Below, one piece after another: positions 52,678-61,811 of a stretch of DNA of 64,000 bases (position 1 is the first letter of the stretch; each line of letters opens with the position of its first letter). The DNA is from Phascolomyces articulosus (taxonomy: Eukaryota; Mucoromycota; Mucoromycetes; Mucorales; Lichtheimiaceae), in assembly GCA_025677815.1 (NCBI GenBank), contig JAIXMP010000001.1, positions 1,922,001 through 1,986,000 of the forward strand, given 5' to 3'. The notes under the pieces were generated by a model. The model saw only the letters and a list, made by a program, of their open reading frames with translations. It was not told the DNA's origin and ran no database searches. The translations under genes were made by a program, and so were the position numbers.

Positions 52678-53112
52678 GGTTCGATGATTACTATTTTGTT
52701 GATGATGATGAGAGGATGATGATGAAGAAGGATGATATTGACCAGGATGGATAAATCTTAATATAGAACAATATTGTTGTTGTCGCATATAAGCTTCTTC
52801 ATCATCAGGAGAACGTGGTTTTGAAGAACTAGAAGATCGACGAGTTCGTTTACGACGATGTAATAAAATAGAAGGAGGGGATAAATGAGCGCGTGCATGT
52901 CGACTGAGTTCATCTGAGCGTGCGAATCGTTTATCACATAATGTACAAGCATGAGGTTTTTCACCTGTATGAGTTCGAATATGACGTACTTTATGTTCTA
53001 ATCGATAAAATGATTTTTGACAAAATTCACAAATATGTGGACGAATGGCTTGATCCATGGGTGTATTATTCGTTGTTGATGATGGTGTTGTTGATGTTGT
53101 TGGATGTGGCAT
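51742..53112 (-). CDS. CreA/Mig1-like C2H2 zinc-finger transcription factor
   Basis: Single-exon gene of 456 residues. Two adjacent C2H2 fingers (about residues 28-48 and 56-76) joined by TGEKPHA match the CreA/Mig1 glucose-repressor pair: contact helices YRLEHKVRH and [12 protein letters not shown] predict binding to GC-rich GGGG-type sites. A basic patch, HRRKRTRR, follows and may be the nuclear localisation signal. A third, separate C2H2 finger (about 183-205, [19 protein letters not shown]) is unusual for CreA. The rest is low complexity: Asn and Gln runs, an acidic stretch (about 240-260) and Thr runs. True CreA orthology is not certain; many early-diverging fungi carry several paralogues. 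The start is the first Met before the fingers. Confidence 0.87.
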
Positions 53113-53959
53113 GAGTTAGGATATAAATAGGATAAAATGGGATAATGATTATATTTTATATATAATGATGTACAAATGAATAAAGTAGTATATATATATT
53201 AAAGAGAAAAAAAGAAAAAAAAAAGAAAAAAAGTTACAAGAAGAAGAAGACTATTGTTATATTTATATTGATTTGAATGTGTCGCAAAAAAAGGGCGGTT
53301 TTTCTATTATAATATTATTTATGTAAGAAGGTTACTCCGTTTTCTTTTTGAGGACTATTGTAAGTAATTTATGTGGTGAATTTTTTATGTGGGGATTCCG
53401 ATCTACTACAGTTACCCTCCATGCATCATCTTTTTTTTTATTATTATAATAAACCATAAATACACAACTTGGTGCTTCTTCCTTTTATATAAATAAACAC
53501 ACACATATCACACATTTACCAGAAAAACCTCATGATTTTTTATATAACTATTTTATAATACTCCTATTGATATTTTTTTTAACGTTACAATGATAAATGA
53601 CGCCCACGATCATTATTTTCTCTTTCCCCACCAACCTTTTTTATATAAACAAATATGAAATTGCAGAACAAATTTTGAAACTTGGGTCTCTTTTTCTTTT
53701 TTTTTTATTTTTTATTCCACCAATCAAAATAAAATGAATGACATCACCCAAAAAAAAAAGATACAACTTACACGGACCGCTTTTTTATACTCTAATGCAA
53801 ATTATGATACAACTCAGCATATGAAAAAAAAAACGCGTAAAGCGTGGTCCGGGGGGTTGGGGGTTATTATTTCGTGCGAAAAGTTTGAGTTTTTTTTGTC
53901 TCTTTTTTCTTTTACTCTTCTTTGTGATTCATATATCCCAGTAAACAAAAAAAAAAAAG
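53113..53959. other. divergent promoter region between the zinc-finger gene and Mn-SOD
   Basis: AT-rich, with a CCAAT box near 53719-53724 in the SOD leader region. The stretch must hold both promoters. An open frame at 53734-54054 is out of frame with SOD and overlaps its first exon, so it is not called. Confidence 0.5.
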
Positions 53960-55186
53960 ATGCTTTCTCTTGCTGCTCGTTCTGTCAAATCCAATCAATT
54001 CAAATCAGCCGCTCGTTGTTTGACTGCTGTTCGTACCAAGGTCACTTTACCTGACCTTCCTTATGGTTATGATGTAAGTTGTTGTCTTTTATAATTCATT
54101 TTTTTTTAAAAAAAATGACGCGTCTTTTATGTTTTATCTATTTATTTCAAATATATCAATAACACACACACACACAATACACTCTATGTAGGCTCTTGAA
54201 CCTTATATCAACACTGAAATTATGAAACTTCACCATTCTAAGCATCACCAAACTTATGTCAATGGTTACAATGCTGCTGAAGAAAAATTGCAAGGTTCTT
54301 TCCAAGGTGGTAATTTGACTGAATTAATTGCTTTGCAAACTGCTATCAAGTTCAACGGTGGTGGTAAGTTTATTTTGTTTGTTTCTTATCATTTAGAATT
54401 TTTTAAAAAAATGAATATGGCTAATAATATATATAAAATTAGGTCATATCAACCATAGTTTGTTCTGGCAAAACTTGGCTCCCAAGAGCAATGGTGGTGG
54501 TGAAAAGCCTACTGGTGAATTATTGAAGGCTATTGAAAGCAAGTGGGGTTCTTTTGATGAATTCATTGCCAAGTTCAATACTGCTGCTGCTGGTGTTCAA
54601 GGTACATATATATATATTGATTTTAGTGATTCATCTTACTTACTTTTCATTATTATTATTATATAGGTTCTGGTTGGGGATGGCTTGTAAGTTTGGAATA
54701 GCATTGTTGGGGAGAGGTATCTTGTCATTGCTTACTAATGGAAAGGGATAATGATAAAAAACAAAAAAAAAAAACAGGGTTATAACAAGGAATCGAAGCA
54801 ATTGGAAATTGCTACTACTCCGAATCAAGATCCTTTGCTTGGTAAGTTTATTGAACAAGTTGTTGATAATATGCATTTTTTTTATGACCGAGAATGCGCG
54901 CATAAATTCTTTATATAAACTTATTGACCGGTTTATGGATAAATAATAATTCCGATTCTTTCTTTTTTTTTTTAATAGGTTTGATTCCTCTCTTGGGTGT
55001 TGATGTTTGGGAACATGTAAGTTTATCAAAAAAACATAAAGTTTAAATAACAATTGACTCATTAACAATCTATATATATAGGCTTACTATTTGCAATACA
55101 AGAATGTTCGTCCTGATTATCTTAAGGCTATTTGGGAAGTCATTAACTGGAAGACTGTTGCTGACCGTTTTGCCAAGGCTCAATAA
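53960..55186 (+). CDS. SOD2: mitochondrial manganese superoxide dismutase, seven exons
   Basis: Converts superoxide to hydrogen peroxide and oxygen in the mitochondrial matrix. Exons 53960-54073, 54192-54363, 54443-54601, 54667-54686 (20 nt), 54778-54841, 54979-55016 and 55082-55186 give 223 residues. The first 25 residues are Arg/Ser/Ala-rich without acids, a good matrix presequence. Metal ligands are present: His in [13 protein letters not shown], His in [12 protein letters not shown], and Asp and His in DVWEHAYYLQY, which is split by the last intron. GSGWGWL and the C-terminal [11 protein letters not shown] are also standard. The Gly in NGGGHINHS and the absence of a Cu/Zn fold point to Mn rather than Cu/Zn enzyme; Mn versus Fe is by eukaryotic precedent. 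Confidence 0.96.
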
Positions 55187-55774
55187 TTTTTTTTTTTATC
55201 TTCTTCAGCATTCTTTTTTTATTCTATCAAACACACACACACACACATCTCTTCCCCTCCCCCTCCCTAAAAAAAACAGTGGAATAAAAAAGTTTTTTTT
55301 GTTTGAAAAAAAAAAAGACAGGTTTATTTTTTATTTTTTTTTTTCTATATAAAATAAGAAAATGATGTCATTATGCAATTCGTTGTTGGATATTTACTTT
55401 GGCACTAAAATAAATTGGGGGTGGGGTAGGTGGAGAAGAGAAGAGAGATGGATGATAGAAGAAGGATCTCTTATAAAGAGAAAGAAAGAAAAAAAGCGAT
55501 CGACATGATTTTTTTTAACCTATTTTCACTTAAATTGACTAACCAAACTAATTATTTTCATAGGAAGAAAAAAAGAAAGAAAGAAAAAAAAATTTTTTTT
55601 TTTCTCACAGCGCAAATCACTGACTGAATGTCTTGCAGCACCTGGTTTAAAGAAAAAAAAAAGAGGAGTTAAAGTCTATTATAATATGTATAATATAAAT
55701 GCACTAAAGAGTCATAATTCCGATGGGAGAGAAAAACCTAACTCTTTTTTTCTTCTTCTTATCTAAAATATATC

Positions 55775-55806
<32 letters not shown>

Positions 55807-56429
55807 TGTTACAAATATCATCATAGACTTACCTCCACTTTTTAATTATTATTATAATGAATAAAAAGAGAGTAATGTACTGCGCCATCTTTATCCAGGT
55901 AAAATAACTACTAATAAAAATATTCACAAGGTGCAAAAAAAAATAAATCTAAGCTTAAAAAAGAATAAATCGCATGCAAGTCATTGGTTGAATTCAGCAA
56001 AAAAGATCGACACAAACCGCAAATCATCGGACTTTTTAAGTTGTTTCAAAAGCAAAGAAAATCCCTCTTTTTTTTTTGATACTCTTTTTTTTTTCCCTCT
56101 CTCTCTTTTATATATTATATTTTTTTTGTAACCCATCTTTTTTTTTGTTGTCCTTTCCTTCTTCTACTACTACTACTACTTCTTTACACTTCTTCATCAT
56201 CATCATCATCAACCACTACATTATTATTATTATTATATAAAGAACGAAGAAGTATTTTTTTATTTTTAAATATACAAATATACAAATATACGTATACACA
56301 CCCCCTTATATATATATTTATATATTTATATATATCCTCCTTTTCAACTTTCACCCCTTTTTCTTTTTTTTTTCTTTAAATAATCATAACAACAACAACA
56401 ACAACAAAAAATATATATTCATAATAATA
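55187..56429. other. intergenic region
   Basis: Low-complexity AT-rich DNA with CA, T and A runs. The final 100 bases contain a (CAA)n leader immediately before the 56430 start, common in fungal 5'UTRs. No gene. Confidence 0.6.
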
Positions 56430-57362
56430 ATGTCTTCTGCTGTTGCTTTACCATTACCTACCAATACAACCACATCTACTTCTATATACGATAAATCATA
56501 TTATATCGATAATAGTCCAAATCATCATCATCATCACCACCATCGACATCATCATAGTAGCATGAGTAATAACAATTCAACAACAACAACGAATAATAAT
56601 AATATCATACCACTCCATCAACAACAAGATTTCTTTCTTCCAACAACACCACCTATTCCTTCATCCAATAAACACCGTCATCAAAAAAGTCGACATATTC
56701 GTCATCATCCTGATCGACGAAGGGATGCATTTGAATTATTACAAGTGATTATCCAAGAAAATGAAAAAAGAGAACGTGAAGAGTATGAGGCCATGTTAAG
56801 AGATGTACCAGAAGTGGTAGCACGAAGATCTTCCACGAGCCAAGACTTGCCCAGCATTTTAATCAAACCAACTACTTCTTCTCCACCGAGAATGACTACA
56901 AGTCGTTCTTCTTTTTCTTCTGCTTCTGTCCCTACAACACCTACAACGACTACTACTTCTTTTCATAGTCATCATCGTACTCTTCATAATGGTAGTACTA
57001 GTTGTTTAGCAACAAGTAGTAGTAATGGTAGGAAAGATGAAGGATCTACTACTTCATCGTCTTTATTTGTATTAGCATCATCACCACCTCGAAAAAAGAA
57101 AACAACCACCATGTCCATTATTACAACAACATCAAAAGATCAACAAGAGTATAATAATAATGATGAAAATACACCACCACCTTCACCAAAACGTCCCTCC
57201 GTACGATTTGCTGCTGATCTTTATCCACCAACCACATCTTCTAAAGTTCCATCTCAACCTCAACCACCACAACCTCAACCAACCACTTCTCGAACTTCTT
57301 CCATGACAAATAAACTACGGAGTTTCTTACATTTGTCTTCAAAAAAAGTCTCGAACCTTTGA
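56430..57362 (+). CDS. orphan Ser/Thr/His/Pro-rich low-complexity protein
   Basis: Single-exon frame of 310 residues; I recognise no family. It has a His-rich run (residues 32-42), Thr and Asn runs, then the one ordered-looking segment (about residues 95-130): basic HHPDRRRDAFELLQVIIQE followed by a charged helix ENEKREREEYEAML. A long Ser/Thr/Pro-rich part includes a proline-directed site cluster (TPPPSPKRPSVRF, about 250-262). A Ser/Leu/Lys-rich tail closes the protein. The codon pattern, the CAA-rich leader and the lack of stops over 930 bases of AT-rich DNA support a real gene. It is probably a disordered regulatory or scaffold protein, but no role is claimed. Confidence 0.68.
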   Translation: MSSAVALPLPTNTTTSTSIYDKSYYIDNSPNHHHHHHHRHHHSSMSNNNSTTTTNNNNIIPLHQQQDFFLPTTPPIPSSNKHRHQKSRHIRHHPDRRRDAFELLQVIIQENEKREREEYEAMLRDVPEVVARRSSTSQDLPSILIKPTTSSPPRMTTSRSSFSSASVPTTPTTTTTSFHSHHRTLHNGSTSCLATSSSNGRKDEGSTTSSSLFVLASSPPRKKKTTTMSIITTTSKDQQEYNNNDENTPPPSPKRPSVRFAADLYPPTTSSKVPSQPQPPQPQPTTSRTSSMTNKLRSFLHLSSKKVSNL

Positions 57363-58085
57363 CTCTCTGCTTTTTCATTTCATTCTTCTTTATTAAAACA
57401 AGGCTTTTAATTATTATTATTATTATCCTCTTCTCCCCTTCCCCCCAAATCATCATCATTGGTTGGTTTATGTTTAAAATCAAACAACTACTTTTTATTT
57501 CTTATTTTATAAAAAGAGAAGATCGACACATTTTATTATTATTATTATTATTATCTTAGCTTTAGCATTCCTCTTTTTTTTTTCTTTCTCTTCCCACTCC
57601 CCCCTTGAAAAAAAATAACCCCCATCTTTTTTTATTTTTTATTTTTACCCTTCATCACTTCACTTATACACACATTTTGACACATTCATCCACCATTCAT
57701 GTACAGATATCAACTCACACACACACACACACTTCACATGTAAATTGTCCATCACCACACACACACACACATCATTACTATTATTATTATTGTTGTTGAA
57801 TATTATTTTCTTATTATATAAAAAAACTCATTACCAAAAAAAAATAAACAAATTGTGTTTTATTTTTTTTGAAACTAAAAAAAAATGATAAGGGAAATTG
57901 AACACGATTACGAATTGCCAAATAAAGCGAGTTCCATTGTGTTGTATATGTTTTGTGTGTCTGTGTCATGATAATTGATCGTCGTCGTCGTTGTATTTTT
58001 TTTTAATCCTGGGTTTTTTATTCCATATTAGTTCTATATTGAATTGATTCGTTCATTCGTTCATTATTATTATTTTTTTTTATTC
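57363..58085. other. convergent intergenic region
   Basis: Between the orphan gene stop and the proteasome gene stop. CA and ATT microsatellites and T/C-rich tracts; no gene. Confidence 0.55.
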
Positions 58086-59181
58086 TTATTTTACCTGTCG
58101 TGTCTTGAGTGTTCTTGTAATAATTTTATCCGGTGTTCTAAAAAAAAAACATTTTGGAATGAATTTCTTCACTTTTTCTCTTTCTCTCTTTCTATCTCTC
58201 TTTTTTTTTATACATACATGACATGAACAACAGCACCCCAACCAGATAATGCATCTCGATCTTGTGCATTCAATAATGCTTGTGAAATTGTTTCAAAAAG
58301 TTCTTCTGGTTCTAAATTAGGTTCCCACAAGGATTCACACATGCCATAAAGATTGGGTCCTGCAGTTCCACTCACAACAAAATCTTTGGCAAAGTTGATA
58401 CATCCAATCAAATCCATTGAACATATAAATGGTTGATTATTTTTATCTAAACCTGCAACCACAGGTTCAACAAAATAAGGTCCAAATCTAAAATACATAT
58501 ATATATATATATATATACATATATACCATTTAGATTTTTTTTTTTTTTTTTGAACACATTTGGATAGAAAAAAAGTAATTTTTTTTTTACCGTCGTTCAT
58601 AAAGTGTGGATGAAACCATATGAGCCAATGTTTTGGGTTCAATTTCTCTTTCTTCACGCATCTTATACATGTTGATTTTGAATCGGAAACGTTCGGCTCT
58701 ATATATAAAAGATTGATATAGATGCATTAATTTATATCAGTACACACAACTTTCTCATTTTATAACATAACCCCTCCCCCTCTTTTCCTTTTTTTCTTTA
58801 AAGGTTGTTTCATATGAATACTCAATAAGAAAAATAAAAATAAAAAAACTTACAATGTCAAAACATCAGTTGCTAATCCAGGAAGACCAATAAATGTCTT
58901 TTCGGTACCTTGAAACATCTTTTGGAATTCGGTCGATACAGTCATAAACTGTTGACCTAAACGTTTATCAGCTGCAATAGCAACACAATTATTTCCTACC
59001 ATGGCCACAACGGACCCACCATTATATTGCATAATCGACTAATGAGGAGAAAAATAGATATATATATATAGAGTGTGTGTGTGTTATTATATTGTTTTTT
59101 CTTGTTTTTTTTTTCTCTAGATGTCGTAATTCATTATTATTGTTATTCACTAGAAAAAGGAAGCATGGAGTTCCATACCAT
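58086..59181 (-). CDS. PUP3: 20S proteasome subunit beta type-3 (PSMB3/Pup3), five exons
   Basis: Non-catalytic beta-ring subunit of the 20S core proteasome. Exons: 59181-59179 (the ATG alone), 59038-58854, 58698-58591, 58487-58218 and 58137-58086, giving 205 residues, the same length as PSMB3. Visible: [77 protein letters not shown], and [14 protein letters not shown]. Reading through the fourth donor gives an early stop (ending VVHVMYV); splicing at gtatgt instead adds [17 protein letters not shown], matching the family C-terminus. There is no N-terminal catalytic Thr, as expected for beta-3. Divergent from the WW/FF gene. Confidence 0.93.
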
Positions 59182-59486
59182 GATTGGTTATATAGTTTGT
59201 TTGTTTTTTGTAACAGGAAAGAAAAAAGTGATAAAATAGAAAAGTGGAATGCGCGGCAGTAAAATATATATATAAAGGGCAGTTACGCGTCGCTTTTCAA
59301 GTAACTTTTTCTAAAGCGAATCAAGTGCAGCAAAAAGCTTCATCACTTCATTTTTTTTTGTAATTTCTACGTCACACACCCAAAAACGGAAAAATCAGTT
59401 TCTGTGGCATAGTATATAATACAACTTTTTTTTTTTTTTTAATTCATTCATTCATTAGAGTCGCGTTTATTTGAGGAAAAAAAACC
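59182..59486. promoter_or_regulatory. bidirectional promoter region (proteasome beta-3 / WW-FF factor)
   Basis: Only 305 bases separate the divergent start codons. The region has an (ATTC)n run near 59443-59456, a T-run of about 14, and no obvious TATA shared by both. No proteasome-type (Rpn4) site could be confirmed. Confidence 0.5.
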
Positions 59487-61428
59487 ATGGATCAACCAGA
59501 GGCTACATCACCACCACCATCACAAGAAGCACTGAAACAACGACAACCACAGCAATCACAACCACCACCTCAACAACAACAACGACCTCCTCCTCCTCCA
59601 CCTTTACCTCAAACAATTCATGATTCAGAAATAAAATTACCTCCAGGTTGGATGATGGCTCGTCAACCTGGTATGCAACGACCTTATTATTATCATGTTA
59701 CTACAGGTGAAACCACATGGACATTACCTCCATTTCCTCCACCTGTTCCCATTACCAAAGAACCCGAAAAACCCAAGAAAAAGACAAAGTAAAAAAAGAA
59801 ATCGATTTATTTATTATTTTAAACTTTGGATATACTTGGGGAATAAAAAAACTCATCTCTTTATATATTATGGATCTATATAGAAAACCGATTCCAGGGA
59901 CAGATTGGTTTCTTGTTCAAACACCCGATGGTCTTGAATTTTATTTTCATAAACCTACCAAGAAATCTGTATGGGAAATCCCTGAAGAATTAAAAGAACC
60001 TATTGAAAAGATGAAACAAGAAGCATTAGAACAACAGCAAAAAGAATTGGAACAACGACAAGAAGAACAAAGAAAAGAACAACAACGATTAAAAGATGAA
60101 TTGGAAAAAGAAAAGTTGGAACGTGAACAACAGCAACAATTACAGGCAAAACGTAAAGCAGAAGAAGAACAAGAACAAGAAGATGTGAAACGACCAAAGC
60201 ATGATAATGATGAAGAAAAGGTGGGAGAGAAACAAGATGAAAAAGAAAAAGATGAATCACAAAAAGATCAACCACCAGAAACCACAGAGTAAGATAAATA
60301 TGACTTTTTTTTTGTTGTGTACGATCTATGGATATATATATATATATATATATACGTGTGAACTAATCATGCTATATATATATAAAAGAATGACGGAAGA
60401 AGACCTTTTATATCAATTAGAAGGAATGGATCCAGCAGAATTAGAAGCGATGGGTATGATACCATCAGATGAAGAAGCATCACAAGAACAATTACCACCA
60501 CCACCATCACAACAACAGTTACCACCTCCTTCTCATATGCCACTACCACCTTCTGAACCATCCATGACAGAAGAAGAACGTGTAGAGCTTTTTACGGTAA
60601 TTTGGAATTTTTTTTATCACAAATAAAATAGATGGGGAAGGTTCATATTTGTTATTTTAATAAAATGATATACTAACAATAATAAACAAAATTAGCAAAT
60701 GCTATCGGAAAAAGAGATTTCACCTTTTTCTACTTGGGAAAGAGAATTACCCAAATTAATCAATGATGAACGTTATGCTTGTAAGTATGAAAATTTAGAA
60801 TAGAAACAGATAGAAATTCTAATGGAACCTTTATTAATTTATAGTGGTCCAACCATTGAGTAAAAGAAAAAATTTATTTAATAACTTTTGTCGTATACTT
60901 GTTCAAGAACATAAAGCAAAAAAACCTATTAGTAAAAAGGTAAGTTCCCCCCCCCTCAATGTGGCTAATCAACAAAAAAAATTACTTCTTGGTCTTTTCT
61001 ATTTATCAATGAAATTCATTACTTAGTCCCCAGAAGATGATTATATGTCTTTATTAAAACAAGAAGCCACTGTCAAAATGTATTGGGATGATTTCCGACG
61101 TAAAGTGAAAAATGATGCTCGATTCAAAGCTATTCGTGAAAACAAGACACGTGAAATCTTATTTAAAGATTATATCAAAAAATTACGCAAAGAAGGAGGA
61201 TCAGGATCAGGAAAAGATACATCGCATGTCTATAGTAGTCAAAGAGATAAACAAAGAGCCTACATGGACTTGTTAAAAGAAACTAAAGATATTCATCGTC
61301 GTATGCGATGGCGAGATGCTAAAGTAATATTAGAAAAAGATGATCGATATCATGCTATTGATTCAAAACATCTTCGTGAAGATTTATATCGTGATTATTT
61401 AGATGATTTGGATAGAAAAAAACGATAA
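59487..61428 (+). CDS. WW- and FF-domain protein (TCERG1/Urn1-like), six exons
   Basis: Predicted nuclear factor linking RNA polymerase II transcription to splicing. Exons 59487-59788, 59884-60288, 60389-60596, 60696-60780, 60845-60939 and 61027-61428 give 498 residues. A Pro/Gln-rich N-terminus precedes WW1 (about 51-84, LPPGWMMARQ to TTWTLPP) and WW2 (about 103-137, TDWFLVQTPDG to SVWEIPEEL). A long Gln/Glu/Lys coiled coil follows (about 140-200), ending in a KRPKHD nuclear signal. FF1 is about 306-360 (EISPFSTWERELPKLINDERY), FF2 about 375-420 (MYWDDFRRKVKNDARFKAI) and FF3 about 435-495 (RWRDAKVILEKDDRYHAI). Two WWs plus three FFs are fewer than animal TCERG1; Prp40 is the alternative. Confidence 0.9.
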
Positions 61429-61811
61429 ATTTATATATATATATATAAAAAAAGAAAACAAAAAATACGTGTGTTGGCATATTTGTTATGATTTTTTTTT
61501 TGATTCTCCACTCATATTTCTATATAACTATCATGATATATTCTCTCATGTTTGTTTCAAACCAAACTGAAACCTGCATATGTATAGATAAATTCGTCTA
61601 TGTCATGATTGTGCTTTGGAATTTTTTTTTATAACGGGGGATTGTTTTTTTCTTTTTCTCTTTTTCCACATTTTTTTTTCTCTCTTCCGTCTTTTTTTTT
61701 TATACACAAACACAAACACAATTCTTTTTTTTTCTTTCTTTTTTTTTATCAACAACAACAAAAGCAACGCGTCTTTTTTTTTTCTTCAAGTAAAATAAGT
61801 AATATCATAAA
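61429..61811. promoter_or_regulatory. promoter region of the HSP90 gene
   Basis: About 380 AT-rich bases between the WW/FF stop and the HSP90 start. Scattered TTC and GAA triplets occur (for example near 61555-61570), but I see no clean array of three alternating nGAAn heat-shock units. Confidence 0.4.

Noticed and set aside
53734..54054. Open frame overlapping the first SOD2 exon in another phase
   Set aside because: Poly-Lys and Phe/Ser composition with no motif; it conflicts with the strongly supported SOD2 exon.
58208..58217. Early stop of proteasome beta-3 (ending VVHVMYV)
   Set aside because: The bases are a gtatgt donor; splicing restores the full conserved 205-residue protein.
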